A stretch of 64,000 nucleotides of DNA, from contig JACEEZ010016425.1 in the NCBI GenBank assembly GCA_016584305.1, positions 297,513-361,512 on the forward strand, read 5' to 3'. Positions 1 to 11,588 of the stretch are shown here, piece by piece. Made by a program: the position numbers and the translations under genes. Numbering within the stretch: position 1 is the stretch's first letter; each line of letters opens with the position of its first letter. The notes under the pieces are model-generated. The model searched no databases. It was not told where the DNA came from and saw nothing but the letters and a program-made list of their open reading frames with translations. The stretch comes from Chionoecetes opilio. Lineage: Eukaryota > Arthropoda > Malacostraca > Decapoda > Majidae.

Positions 1-348
1 AAAACATCCAAAGAACAAAAGCAAAAAACAGACAAAACGCCCCACATTTAAAACAGACAAACAGAAGAACAAAACAGAAGCCCAAAACAGACAGAAACAG
101 AGAAAAACAGACAGACAGACAACAACAGACAACAATAACGACAGACAGACAGAAGACAACAACAGACAGACGACTAAAGACAAAACGACAGAAGAGACAG
201 ACAGACAGACGCAAAACAGACAGACAGACAGACAGAAGGACAGACGAGCACAGACGACAGACGCACATAAGACACAGACAACGAGAAGACAGCAGATCAC
301 AGACAGACAGACAGACAGACGCACAGACAGACAGACAGCCATCCATCG

Positions 349-387
<39 letters not shown>

Positions 388-390
388 GTA
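1..390. repeat. degenerate (CAGA)n microsatellite
   Basis: Adenine-rich sequence grades from loose CAGA/AACA words into near-perfect CAGA tetranucleotides at about 300-385. The reverse strand gives open frames of Cys-Leu-Ser-Val repeats, which are a by-product of the tetranucleotide. It abuts the left end of the Mutator-like element at 396. Confidence 0.9.
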
Positions 391-489
391 AATTTGGGGA
401 GGATGTCAAAAACTGATCCTATCATTTCATCATATCTGCAAAAACTTAGCAGTCCATCGAATTTTCCAGATGCTTTCATTTTGTCAAAA

Positions 490-660
490 ACAGTTTTTCA
501 CCATATCCTATCAATGTGTCAAAAAAGTTTATATCGTTTCACAGCATCAAAAATGAGAAGTCATCGATGCATCAAAAAATACAGAGGTTATCAAAGCATC
601 AAACTGACAAAAGTCATCAGAGCATAAAAAAATCCAGAAGTTATCAGAGTATCAAAAACC
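490..660. repeat. left subterminal tandem repeat (about 26 bp) of the MULE-like element
   Basis: Four to five imperfect units begin CATCAAAAA or TATCAAAAA and end in TTATCAAAG, TCATCGATG or TCATCAGAG. They occur in opposite orientation to the units at 1640-1905. Confidence 0.6.
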
Positions 661-677
661 TACTGGAACCTAACGCA

Positions 678-1411
678 GATACTACAACATGTGTTACCGG
701 CCAACCAGATCAGAGTCATCGCCCTTGCCTTGTTTGATCAGCCCATGAACGTGAACAACCACACCAGGACAAACATCCGCAAATTCCGGCAGTGCTTCTT
801 TCGTTACTGGCTCAACACTGACAACACAGAAATTTTCCGTTAAGGATTTTCCTTATGGAACCAATAACTTTTGCGAGTCATTCCATTCCAGGCTGAAGGC
901 AAGAATACGGGTGCACCACCCGTCCATGTGGTCTTTCGTTGGGCACATCAATCACATGATAGAAGACACGGAGAAGGACCTGGAGAGGCTGGACCGGGGC
1001 TTGAACATCAGCAGGTCCAGGAAGAAGGCCCATGAAACAATACTGGAGAGGAGAAACGCATGCAAGGATAAATATGCACGAGGGGAGTACAATCACATGC
1101 AGCTCATCTCGGCTGTGGCCTACACGATGGACACACATCTTCTGCTTCTAGAGACGACCCCAACTCGGGACGGAGAATATTCGGATGATGCTGATGAAAA
1201 TGCTGTTGACCAAGAAAATCAAGCTTCTCAGCAACAGAATCTTCGTCTCTGCGCTCAGTGCCTGGCACCCCGAGACAGGACGATCTGTTTCAGGCCTTGC
1301 AATCATGTTCAGGTCTGTCCAGGCTGCAGCAACGTCATGGAAGCCATGGGAAATCCATGCCCCATCTGCAGAGTCCCGGTGCAGGAGCGATTCGAAATAT
1401 TCATTCAGTAA
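678..1411 (+). pseudogene. C-terminal part of a MULE-type transposase fused to a C3HC4 RING domain; one frameshift
   Basis: The 5' part (open from 661, possibly spliced in after an AG at 676-677) encodes a segment with FRQCFFRYWLN and runs to a stop at 841-843. The downstream frame, open across the join, reads FPYGTNNFCESFHSRLK and then IRVHHPSMWSFVGHI, the pattern I know from the C-terminal side of MULE-like transposases. The last 55 residues form a RING-HC finger: CAQC, then C-N-H, CPGC and CPIC, giving C3HC4, the type found in E3 ubiquitin ligases. The two frames are offset around 815-850, so one indel separates them; this may be decay or an assembly error. The catalytic part of the transposase is absent upstream. 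The longest uninterrupted frame with a Met is 911-1411 (166 aa). An AATAAA lies at 1577-1582. Confidence 0.6.
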
Positions 1412-1576
1412 GATATAAAATGCTGCTTCATTTCTAGTCTAGAAAGCTGCCAATTAGTACTAGTACACTACTCGCTTCAATTTCCTGTCTTCGGAAGGAA
1501 GTATGATATTTCTATTTCAATTTAATGATTCTTAGGTTATTGTTAAAGTAACATAATAAGGTACTTGAAATAATGA

Positions 1577-1582
1577 AATAAA
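1577..1582 (+). promoter_or_regulatory. poly(A) signal AATAAA
   Basis: Canonical hexamer 166 bp after the stop of the RING-containing frame, inside the same inverted-repeat element. Confidence 0.4.
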
Positions 1583-1639
1583 GACGGACATTGTTATGCA
1601 TCTTGTGTTCTTATTGTGCCGCACCGTGCTTCATATGCT

Positions 1640-1905
1640 GTACCAGTACATAATGTGTTTTGATGCTTTGCTAAGATCTGAAGATGTTTTTGACACTTTG
1701 CAAAGATCTGAAGTTTTTGATGCATCGATAGGATTTCATCCAATTTTGATGCTTTGAAGACATCTGGTGTTTTTGATGGTTTGATAACATCTAGTCAGTT
1801 TCAGCTTCTTGACACATTGATGAGATCCAGCTTTTTAGATACTTTGAAAAGATTGGCTTTTTGACGTATTGATAGGGTTGACACCCTAGGATTAGTTTTG
1901 ACGCT
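1640..1905. repeat. right subterminal tandem repeat of the MULE-like element
   Basis: Seven or more imperfect units of the type TTTTTGATGCTTTGAAGACATC, the reverse complement of the unit at 490-660. Confidence 0.6.
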
Positions 1906-1920
1906 TTGTATGCGCCCCCC

Positions 1921-2290
1921 TTCCTTCCCTCCCTCCCTCTCTCCCTCCCTCCTTCCCACCTTCCCTAATCAAGTTTCCTCATTTGACATTTTCACTCAAA
2001 ACTGTCGACACAAAATTGGCTTCGCTTAACAGTATTACGCAAAAAGAACTTTATAAATGTCTTGCATTTGCACTATTTTATGTCCTTGGTTATAATTATT
2101 CAAGGCTATTTCTATCACATGCATTTATCCGCAACTTTCAACAAATACTTTCATCTGTATCTCTTTTTGTAATAAATTTATACCCGATTAAAAAAGTAAA
2201 AATAGTCGTCTATGTTAATTGCTTTCCATTATATATGTACAGTACTGGATAAAATGTTTGCATCACTAAAATTGTCTATTTTTTTCAGTA
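1921..2290. other. no gene seen; CT-rich start, then AT-rich
   Basis: A short (CCCTCC/CTTC) pyrimidine tract at 1918-1965 is followed by AT-rich DNA with an 89-codon open frame that resembles nothing I recognise. Confidence 0.6.
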
Positions 2291-2305
2291 CTTGGTAAAA
2301 GCTGA

Positions 2306-2495
2306 GATACTACTACTACTTCTAATAATTATTACTATTACTACTACTATTACTACTACTACTTCTACTATTACTACTACTGCTTCTACTAGTATTACTA
2401 CTACTACTATTACTACTACTACTAAGAATAAATATAAGAATAATAGCAACTATAATAATAATAGTAATAATAATGATAACAATAATACTTCGCAG
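2306..2495. repeat. (TAC/TAT)n and (AAT)n trinucleotide microsatellite
   Basis: About 190 bp of ACT/ATT triplets grading into AAT. Thr-rich and Asn-rich open frames here are artefacts of the triplet repeat. Confidence 0.9.
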
Positions 2496-3085
2496 CGAGT
2501 AAGTGTCGCATATTCTTTCCTCTTGATGTACAGATTTTTACATTGCCAATCGTGTAAAATAATGGAGCAGTATTAGAAGGGCTGTGCAATACATACATAC
2601 ATACACACATACATTGTGACATACGTAGAATGTATTTATTACTTGGTCTTCTTTATAGGGACTGGCAAGCTAAGCGGGTTTTGTGTTACTTCTTTTTCTT
2701 TTCTTTTCTTGGCCAGTCCTTTGTGATGGAAAAAAAAATAAGAAAAAACCTTATCATCGGAAAGGCTAATTCACGCAAAAATGTTATACGAAATACAAAG
2801 TCCATTTTCTTTCCAGTGTCACGAGTGTAAATAACGAGACAGGGACTGCAGCACTTTAAGGCCCAATCATTCTTGCCTCGCACCGGAGAAAATTATGTTG
2901 ACATTTGAGCTCGACGAATATTGGGGTCTTGGGTAAGAGCTATTTTTCCTTTGTTTCTTTCTTTCGATATGCTGATGATGTAGCATACTAGTGCCACCTC
3001 ATGGAACGCGGGACTTATGATGCAGGTGTCCGCAGACTGAGGCAGAAAGACAAGATACAGACTGATGCCGAATGAGGTGTTGGTC
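2496..3085. other. no gene seen
   Basis: Mixed-composition DNA with a short (ACAT)n run at 2589-2612 and a T-rich tract near 2690. Open frames are under 70 codons and show no recognisable domain. Confidence 0.6.
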
Positions 3086-3089
3086 ACAC

Positions 3090-3160
3090 AGACACACACA
3101 CAAGCATACACACACACACACACACCACACACACCACACACACACGCACACACATACACA

Positions 3161-3247
<87 letters not shown>
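3090..3247. repeat. (CA)n microsatellite
   Basis: Interrupted CA repeat becoming perfect for about 80 bp (3160-3238). Confidence 0.95.
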
Positions 3248-3248
<1 letters not shown>

Positions 3249-3627
3249 ATGATGTAACCAGGTAAACTTAATGCCACATAGCCTTGCTGCCTACATACGT
3301 ATACTAAGTCTGATTCTGAAAACTTGATCGCAGGAATAATGTGGGGGTGCCGTCATCTGACCTCTGTATTTCATCATCTGCACGAATTATTTGGAATCAG
3401 GGCAAACATTGATGTATTGATGCGCCTTTCCGTCACGAGCGGCAGGACGTCTGGGTCGCTATGCTCGTTGCTTGACTTACACTATGACCAAGATCAACTG
3501 ACTATCTATCCTTCGTTATTTTCCCTTGTATTTTTCCATTACCAATTGTCTCTTCCTTTCTCTTTCTTATTCCCTTCCTTAGGGAAAACTGAATAACATT
3601 GCATTTATTCCCGCGACACCAAATGTG

Positions 3628-3799
<172 letters not shown>

Positions 3800-3901
3800 G
3801 AAGGGAGAAGAGAGTTATAAGTCAATTAATCCAGCCTATGCCAGCGGACGGGCGAGGACTTCAAGCAGACATGGAGGGAGTAACATAGTACAGTTCATAA
3901 T

Positions 3902-3966
3902 CCTACTACTATTACTACTACTACTACTACTACTCCTCCTCCTACTACTACTACTACTCCTACTAG
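3902..3966. repeat. (TAC)n/(TCC)n trinucleotide microsatellite
   Basis: Short run of TAC and TCC triplets. Confidence 0.85.
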
Positions 3967-4310
3967 TATTTTATCATAACACTCACGTACGCCGGAAAAA
4001 TCATGGTGGTGGAGGTGGTGGTGGCGGCGACACTGCACGGGGCGCGCTAGGCCTCATGCCGCGTCCAGGGAGCATAAGGGGTCCTGGCCCCCCCTGACAC
4101 ACCCAGGACGCTGCGAGGGTGTCTGGACGCCCTACGTAAGGCAGCCTGATGCCACGCCCCTCTGTGGACTCCAGGGTGAGAGGCAGGGAGTCTGGTGGCC
4201 CTGGAGAAAGATAGAACGACCACTGTGACACCAGCTCTGATGGGAATATGATGATGATTTAAAAAAGAAATAGGGAGAAACTGGTTCACAAATAGGGTGG
4301 TAAATGATTG

Positions 4311-4470
4311 TAAGACTCAGTAGACAGGTAGTTAGTGCGGAGTCAATAGCGAGTTTTTAAAGGAGGCTGGACAGTGTTATGGATGGGGATGAAAGGTGGA
4401 TGTAGGTAGTGTTAAGTAACAGGAACTACCACTTGCAGCCTCTTGCAGCTTCCTTATGTTCTTATGAAAG
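4311..4470 (+). mobile_element. 3' end of an interspersed, CR1-LINE-like repeat (copy 1)
   Basis: This shares AGGTAGTTAGTGCGGAGTCA, TGGATGGGGATGAAAGGTGG and a tail GCAGCTTCCTTATGTTCTTATG with 57364-57530 (same strand) and 56235-56415 (opposite strand). One frame reads LDxxMDGDERWM before a stop, as at the C-terminal end of some LINE reverse transcriptases, and the tail looks like an octamer-type CR1 tail. The family name is a guess; the repetition is seen directly. Confidence 0.55.
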
Positions 4471-5386
4471 GGAATTTAGGTTCTTAGGTTTGAGAGGAAG
4501 CATTGTAGACAGGAAAGATGGTGATGGTCAAGGGAAAAAGAGAGAAAAAGGTTATCAATAATCCTACTTCATAAGGGTGATTTTTTTTCTTCCTATATGA
4601 AGCTTCCAATGCGTGTCGGGTTGATAAAATAAAAAAACCAGAACAGTTCGCTCACGAAATTACTCAATCTTTGTTTACTTAATCTTAGCCTTAACAATAC
4701 TTACAGTAGCTATTAAAATCTGACGTTAAGAAAGAAGAAGAAGAAGAAGAAGGGCATTATTACGCTTATCGTTCCTAATATTATCCTTATCATTACTATC
4801 AATACTATTTTCATTAATATCGCCATCTTGATCATCATCAAATACATAGATAAAACAAAGAGTGTGTGGGAAAGACGAAAGTAAGAAATAAGATATACAT
4901 ATAATAATATTAATAATAATGATTTTATTCTCACCCGAAGGCATACAGGAAAAACAAAAACAACACAATATATAGACATAAGGGAATGAACCTAAGTACT
5001 AAAGCAAATAAAAAGATAATATATACATGTGGGCAATACATATAATGTAATATCGGCTAAGTGACATCGCTGCAATGAGAATCGTTGATTAAGTCATCGT
5101 TGCCATATACTGTGCTTCCACGTGGTAACCTAAAGCCTTAATTAATTGGGACAAACCTGTGAGCCATCGGAAAGTTTAACCTTTGCATGTGTTAGGCCGA
5201 GAACGCAGGTCAAGTCCCGTTAACTGCAAACAGCCCGGCGAGGTGAGCCAGGTTGAATTAATTAATCACTGGCGCCACGTGATGTACGCAGAATTATTCC
5301 CTTCGCACCGAAAAAATAGAGTAGGTCATATCACAGCCTGTATTGCACGGGAATGGGCGTGACGCAGAGTGAAGGGGAGCGGGACG
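4471..5386. other. no gene seen; AT-rich DNA with a short (AAG)n run
   Basis: An (AAG)n run lies at 4733-4753 and AT-rich sequence follows to about 5110. A G-rich part from about 5340 precedes the 18-bp minisatellite and contains GGACTGGAAG/GGACTGGATG words at 5420-5460. Confidence 0.55.
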
Positions 5387-5494
5387 GGGAGACCTAGGAA
5401 GGGAGAGGAATGGAACATGACTGGAAGGGGACTGGAAGGGACTGGATGGGACTGGAAGGGTGATAATATATGTAAAATAAATATTTGAATTTGG

Positions 5495-8400
5495 ATATTT
5501 GGTCGGGCTGTCGGGCTGTCGGATACTGTCGGGCTGTCGGATACTGTCGGGCTGTCGGATACTGTCGGGCTGTCAGATACTGTCGGGCTGTCAGATACTG
5601 TCGGGCTGTCAGATACTGTCGGACTGTCGGTCTTTCGGGCTGTTGTATACTGTCGGGCTGTTGTATACTGTCGGGCTGTTGTATACTGTCGGGCTGTCGG
5701 ATACTGTCGGGCTGTCGGATACTGTCGGGCTGCCGGATACTGTCGGGCTGTCGGTCTTTCGGGCTGTTGTATACTGTCGGGCTGTTGTATACTGCCGGGC
5801 TGTCTGATACTGTCGGGCTGTTGTATACTGTCGGGCAGTTGTATACTGTTGGGCTGTTGTATACTGTCGGGCTGTTGTATACTGTCGGGTTGTTGAATAC
5901 TGTCGGGCTGTCGGATACTGTCGGGCTGTTGTATACTGTCGGGCTGTTGTATAGTGTCGGGCTGTTGTATAGTGTTTGGGCTGTCGGTCTTTTCGGGCTG
6001 TTTTTATACTGTCGGGCTTGTTGTATACTGACGGGCTGTTGTATAAATGTCGGGCTGTCGGTCTTACGGGCTGTTGTATACTGACGGGCTGTTGTAAAAC
6101 TGACGGGCTGGGTTTTATACTGTCGGGGTGGGCGGTCTTACGGGCTGTTGTATACTGTCGGGCAGTCGGTCTATCGGGGTGTTGTATACTTCGACTGTCG
6201 TCTATCGGGCTGTTGTATACTGTCGGCTTTTTGGGCTGTCGGATACTGTCGGGCTGTCGGATCCGGGGCGGGCTGTCAGATACGTCGGGCTGTTGTATAC
6301 TGTCGGGCTGTCGGAAACTGTCGGGGTGTCCGGTACTGTTTGGATTGTTGTATACGTGAATGTTATACTGTCGGGATGTTGATAACTGTCGGACTGTCGG
6401 TCTTTCGGGCTGTTGTATACTGCCGGGCTGTCTGTCTTTTGGGCTGTTGAATACTGTCGGACTGTTGTATACTGTCGGGCTGTCGGGCTGTTGTATACTT
6501 TCGGGCTGTTGTATACTGTGGGCTGTTGTATACTGTCGGGCTATCGGGCTGTCGGATACTGTCGGGCTGTTGTATACTGTCGGGCTATCGGGCTGTCGGA
6601 TACTGTCGGGCTGTTGTATACTGTCGGGCTATCGGGCTGTCGGATACTGTCGGGCTGCCGAGCTGTTGTATACTGTCAGGCTGTCGAGTGGTTTTTATAC
6701 TGTCCGGGCTGGGGTATACTGTCAGGCTGTCGGGGTGTCGGATACTGCACGTGGAAATGGCGGTCCCGTTTTATACTGTCGGGCGTTTGTATACTGTCAA
6801 GGCTGTTGTATACTGTCGGGCTGTTGTATACTGTCGGGCTTTGTATAATGTCGGGCTGTTTTATTTCTGTCGGGCTGTTGTATACTGTGGGCTGTGTATA
6901 ATGTCGGGCTGTGTATACTGTCGGGCTGTTGTATACTGTCGGGCTGTTGGATTTCTGTCGGGCTGGGTACTGTCGGGCTGTCGGTCTTTCGGGCTGTTGT
7001 ATACTGTCGGGCTGTTGTATAATGCGGGCTGTTGATACTGTCGGGCTGTTGTATACTGGTCGGGGGCGGGGTTGTTATATGGTCGGGGTGTTTTATACTG
7101 TCGGGCTGGTGTATACTGTAGGGTTTTTGGATACTGTCGGGCTGTCGGTACTTCGGGCTGTGTATACGTCGGGCTTTTGTATATGTCGGGCTGTTGTATA
7201 TGTTCGGGTCTGTCGGTCTTCGGGCTGTTGTATACTGTCGGGCTGTTGTATACTGCGGGGCTGTTGGTACTGTCGGGCTTGTCGGTCTTACGGGCTGTTG
7301 TATACTGACGGGTGTTGTATACTGCGGGCTGTCGGTCTTACGGCGTTTTTTCTGTCCAGTCTGTTAGGGGTGTTGTATATGCGGGCTGTTGTAACGACGG
7401 GCTGTTGTATACTGCCGGGCTGTCGGTCTTCGGGGTGTTGTATACTGTCGGGCTGTTGTTAGTCGGGCTGTTGTATACTGTCGGGCTGTCGGAATTTTCG
7501 GGCTTTTTTGATACTGTCGCTTTGTATACTGTCGGCTGTCGGATACTGTGGGTGTGGATACCCGTCGGGCTGGTCAAATACTGTCGGGGTGTTGGGTTTC
7601 TGGCGGTGTAAACTGTCGGCTGTTGATACTGTCGGTTGTTGTATACTGTTTGGATTGTTGATACTGTTCGGGCTGTTGTTTTACTGTCGGGCTGTCGGTC
7701 TTGGGCTGTTGGATACTGTCGGCTTGTTGTAACTTGGTTCGGACTGTTTTATACTGTCGGCTGTTGTATCTGTCGGGCTGTTGTATACTTGGCTGGGTCT
7801 GTTTGGGGGGCTGTTGTATAAATGTCGGTGTTTATCGGCTGTGGATACTGTCGGGCTGTTGTATATGTCGGCTTCGGGCTGTGGATACTGTCGGGCTGGT
7901 TGTATACTGTGGGGTATCGGGGGCTGTCGGATACTGTGGGCTTGTTGTATATGTCGGGCTATCGGGCTGTCGAATACTGTCGGCTGTTGTATCTGTTGGT
8001 CTGTCGGGCTGTTGGGATACTGTCGGTGTTGTTGTCGTGATACTGTCGGGTATGGGCTGTGGATACTGTCGGGCTGTTGAGCGGGGTTGTATACTGTCGG
8101 GGTGTTTATACTGTCGGGGGTGTGTTACTGCGGGGTGTGTATACTTCGGCAGGGTTTGTTTTACTGTTTTGGCTTGTTGTATACTGTCGGGCTGTTGTAT
8201 ATGTCGGCTGTTGTATACTGTCGGGCTGTTGTATAAATGTGGGCTGTTGGGATACGTCGGGTGTTGTATACTGTCGGGCGGGTTTTATACTGTCGGGCTG
8301 TTGTATTAATGTCGGGGCTGTTGTATCTGTCGGGCTGTTTGTATACTGTCGGGCTGTTGTATACTGTCGGGCTGTTGATACTGTCGGGCTGTTGTTTTAC

Positions 8401-9395
8401 TGTCGGGCTTTGTATACTGTCGGGCTGTTGTTATAATGTCGGGCTGTTGTATATGTCGGCTGTTGTATACTGTCGGGGGTGTTGTATAATGTCGGGCTGT
8501 TGTATAATGTCGGGCTGGTTTTACTGGGCGGGCTGTTGTATACTGTCGGGCTGTTGTATACGTCGGGCTGTTGTATACTGTCGGCTGTTGTTAATGTCGG
8601 CTGTTTTTATACTGTCGGGCTGTTGTAAATGTCGAGGCGGTGTTGTATACGTCGGGCTGTTGTTACTGCGGGGTTTTCGTCGGGCTGTTGTATACTGTCG
8701 GGCTGTTGTAATAATGTTTGGGCTGTTGTATACTGTCGGCTGTTGTATACTGTCGGGCTGTTGTATACTGTCGGGCTGTTGTTATACTGTCGGGCTGTTT
8801 TTATACTGTCGGGCTGTTGTATACTGTTCGGGCTGTTGTTTTAATGTCGGGGTGTTGTATACTGTCGGGCTGTTGTTTGTTACTGTCGGGCTGTTGTATA
8901 CTTCGGGCTGTTGTTTTACTGTTCGGCTGTTGTATACTGTCGGCCTGTTGTATACTGCCCGGGCTGTTGTATAATGTCGGGCGTTGTATACTGTCGGGCT
9001 GTTGTATAATTCGGGGTGTTGTATACTGTCGGGCTGTTGTATATTCGGCTGTTTATACTGTCGGGCTGTTGTATAATGTCAGGCTGTTGTATACTGTCGG
9101 GCTGTTGTATACTATCGGGCTGTTGTATACTGTCGGGCTGTCAGACTGTCGGGCTGTTGTATACTGTCGGGCTGTCGGACTGCTGGGCTGTCGGATACTG
9201 TCGCATACTGTCGGGCTGTCAGACTGTCGGGCAGTCGGACTGTCGGGCTGTTGTATACTGTCGGGCTGTTGTATACTGTCGGGCTGTCGGACTGTCGGAC
9301 TGTCGGGCTGTTGTATACTGTCGGGCTGTTGTATACTGACGGGCTGTTGTATACTGTCGGGCTGTCGGGCTGTTGAACTGTCGGGCTGTAGCGGC
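5495..9395 (+). repeat. 3.9 kb minisatellite of an 18-bp unit, TGTCGGGCTGTTGTATAC / TGTCGGGCTGTCGGATAC
   Basis: The 18-bp unit recurs across the whole span, about 200 copies. It exists in two main variants (GTTGTATAC and GTCGGATAC), with a third inserted block GTCGGTCTTTCGGGC. The ends (5500-6000 and 9060-9370) are regular; the middle (about 7000-9000) is full of one- and two-base indels. Since 18 is a multiple of three, all three plus frames stay open for long stretches (Cys-Arg-Ala-Val and Leu-Ser-Gly-Cys repeats). These are not genes. The plus strand is G/T-rich and each variant-1 unit contains the palindrome GTATAC. Confidence 0.95.
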
Positions 9396-9850
9396 AGGAC
9401 TGGAGACACCGCGTAGTTTCAACGGTGGTGATATATTTTCAATTCCTCGGAGCCGTGTGATGCAAGTTTACGGTGATAGCGAGTCAGCGGGGAGACCTGG
9501 AAGGTAGAGAGCTAGTGGAACCTAACGCCGCCTCTTTATTTATTATGCAGTCTTTTGATTTACGCTTTTATACGCTGATATTACTCTTTTTTATGGTCTG
9601 TGATTCAGTTGTGTGGTTTCTGTATCTTCTTTAGCGAGGTTCTGTGTATATGTGTCGTCAATGTTTGTGTGGTTCTGTTTATTTTTCTTCTATATTTATT
9701 TTTTACGTACATCGTTCTTCGTTTGTGTTTCCTTTTTTTTTTTTTTTTTTTTTAAGAAGTAAATTTTTCGAAGCATTTTGAAGTTGCTGATTTTATTTTC
9801 CGGGGAGAAAATTTTATTTGCATGAAGTTGTCTGTATTAAGAAACATAAT
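9396..9850. other. no gene seen; T-rich flank
   Basis: Contains GGGGAGACCTGGAAGGTAGA at 9489-9508, similar to the left flank of the minisatellite at 5387, then T-rich sequence with a poly(T) at 9729-9752. Confidence 0.5.
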
Positions 9851-9854
9851 ATTT

Positions 9855-10350
9855 TACTACTTATCATTACCACCACTACTATTATTATTTCATCATCAAC
9901 ATCTTCAGCTGCATCACCACCACCACCACCACCACCACCACCACCACCACCACCACCACCACCACCACCCCATCACCACCACCACCATCACCACCACCAC
10001 CACTACCACTACCATTTCCATCACCACACCACCATCACCACTCACCATCACCACCACCACCATCACCACCATCACCACTACCACCACCACCACCTCCACC
10101 ATCACCAACACCACCACCACTACCACTACCATTACCATCACCACAATCACCATCATCACCACCACCACCACCACCACCATCACTACCACTGCCACCTTTA
10201 AAACACATCATTACAATCACCAACCGCCACCACCCCCCACCACACCACCAACCACACCCACACCACCTTCATCACTACCACCACAACCACCCCCACCAGC
10301 CACCATCATACCACTGCCACCACCACCCTTACCAACAACTACAACCACCT
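9855..10350. repeat. (CAC)n/(CCA)n trinucleotide microsatellite
   Basis: Nearly 500 bp of CAC-type triplets with TAT and ATC interruptions. The His-, Pro- and Thr-rich plus frames and the Val/Gly-rich minus frames are artefacts. Confidence 0.95.
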
Positions 10351-10477
10351 TTAAACTCAAAGCAACTGTTACATGAAGGAACCATACTCTACTATACAAA
10401 TCTCTACAATAAACACATGTGAACAATAAATATCAATCAGAGTTATTGTCGTTGACCGTAGGAGCAAAGGGGCTGAA

Positions 10478-10676
10478 AAGAGAGAGAGAGAAGGAGGAAG
10501 AGAGAGAAGAGGAAGAGAGAGGAGAAGGAAGAGAGAGAGAGAGAGAGAGGAGAGAGAAGAGAGAGAAGGAGAGAGAGGAGAGGAGAGAGAGAGGGGGAAA
10601 AGAGGAGAGAGAGAGAAGAGAGAGAGAAGAGAAGAGAGAGAGAAGAGAGAGAGAAAAAAAAAAGAGAGAGAAGAGA
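10478..10676. repeat. (GA)n-rich purine tract
   Basis: About 200 bp of GAGAGA with GGA and GAAGA interruptions. Confidence 0.93.
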
Positions 10677-10890
10677 CGAAATACACCATGGATTTATGGA
10701 ACATTCCTGCATGGGAAGGGAAACACGGGCACAAATAGCCAATACAAGGGACAACAATAACTCATTCTAAACACAACAACGTAAAATCAACTCCATGTAA
10801 CGGGGAATGCAGAATCCGGCCTTCACTGGGGTCTCTTTTATGGACTGGCTGGCTTCACGGGTCGCTCTGTATCATGGCTATTGTTGTGTT

Positions 10891-11099
10891 TTAAACCCTT
10901 CACGCCAGATTCCCTTTCCCTTTTAAAATCGTCCTGTTGTTAGCCAAAAAATTTACGAAAAAGTAATTTAATATCCCCAAATTTAGCTAGTGGACTGGGT
11001 ACGAAACAGGACATATCTATAAACTATGCTTATATTTTAAAATCGTCTAATGGTACCCAAATACAATGGAAATTACGCTTTTGGGTCTCAAGGGGTGAA
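10891..11099 (+). mobile_element. TTAA-type MITE, copy 1 (degraded)
   Basis: Starts TTAAACCCTTCACGCCAGAT and ends TTTTGGGTCTCAAGGGGTGAA. The interior aligns with the better copies at 18133-18341 and 57006-57208: AATCGTC, TAGCTAGTGGAC, CATATCTATAAA, AATTACG. Extra bases in homopolymers suggest poor consensus here. Confidence 0.6.
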
Positions 11100-11149
11100 G
11101 TCCCAATCCAGAAAGACACACTCAAAGCCGTATATGCATGTTTGAATAT

Positions 11150-11268
11150 ATCATAAAAACAATAATGGGATACTAAAATAAAATAATAATAATAATAAAA
11201 TAATAATAAAATAATAATAATAATAATAAAAAAAAATAAAAAAATTAAAAAAAAAAAAAAAATTTTTT
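11150..11268. repeat. (AAT)n and poly(A)/poly(T)
   Basis: AATAATAAT repeats grade into an A-run then a T-run. The T-rich end sits at the 3' side of the adjacent minus-strand SINE and may include its A-rich tail. Confidence 0.85.
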
Positions 11269-11588
11269 TTACATGTGTGCCTATAGCGCCTGTAGGCCAG
11301 TGGTGACCGAGGTGGGATGGAAAGCTCTGAGGGCCCCACTTGAGGGCTGTGATGGTTGGTCCCCCCCGTGGTGCCCCAGGCAGGATTCTTAAAGTGGACG
11401 CCTGTGATTAGGGCTCAGCCGCGCCCTGTGTCCTCGAGCACTCGCAATCGAAGGGTAGATTGATGGGCAGGGCATGTGGGTGTTCTTAGACCACTCGAGG
11501 TGCAAAGGTTTGGTTTTCTTCGGGGATCGAAACTCGGGTCACCGAGACCCCCAGTCGGAGACGCTAACCATCCGCTACCGCCCTCCCA
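11269..11588 (-). mobile_element. tRNA-derived SINE, family 1, copy 1
   Basis: Aligned over about 320 bp with 14449-14770. The tRNA-like head lies at the high-coordinate end and reads on the minus strand GGCGGTAGCGGATGGTTAGC (A-box like), then GAGTTTCGATCCCC (B-box like). The tail at the low end runs CTATAGGCACACATGT into A-rich sequence. Several small indels relative to 14449-14770 break the A box spacing. Confidence 0.7.

Larger units (their letters stand above)
396..1920 (+). mobile_element. Mutator-like (MULE) element remnant with inverted arrays of tandem subrepeats
   Basis: A transposase-tail/RING reading frame (678-1411) is flanked by arrays of the same 26-30 bp repeat in opposite orientation. 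The left array (about 490-660) has units like CATCAAAAA...CAGA.GTTATCAAAG. The right array (about 1640-1905), read in reverse complement, has CATCAAAAACTTCAGATC followed by TATCGATG. The outer ends also match: GATGTCAAAAACTGATCCT on the left against GCGTCAAAACTAATCCT from the right, each next to a G-run. Long terminal inverted repeats built of tandem repeats are known for MULEs. The element holds only the end of the transposase, so it is probably internally deleted. I see no convincing 8-11 bp target duplication. Confidence 0.55.

Noticed and set aside
4043..4060. GCTAGGCCTCATGCCGCG as a third Harbinger-like terminus
   Set aside because: Only about 16 bases resemble the inside of the 18425 terminal repeat, the outer AGGCCCGTCCACA part is missing, and no partner end is near.
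5495..9395. CRISPR-like repeat array
   Set aside because: Repeats are contiguous 18-bp units with no unique spacers, in a eukaryotic context.
5485..9416. Many overlapping plus-strand open frames of 60-245 codons rich in Cys, Arg, Ala, Val, Leu, Ser, Gly
   Set aside because: All follow from the 18-bp minisatellite, whose length is a multiple of three and which lacks stops in every plus frame.
9818..10376. His-, Pro- and Thr-rich proteins
   Set aside because: Translation of a CAC/CCA trinucleotide array in different frames; no start context or non-repeat domain.
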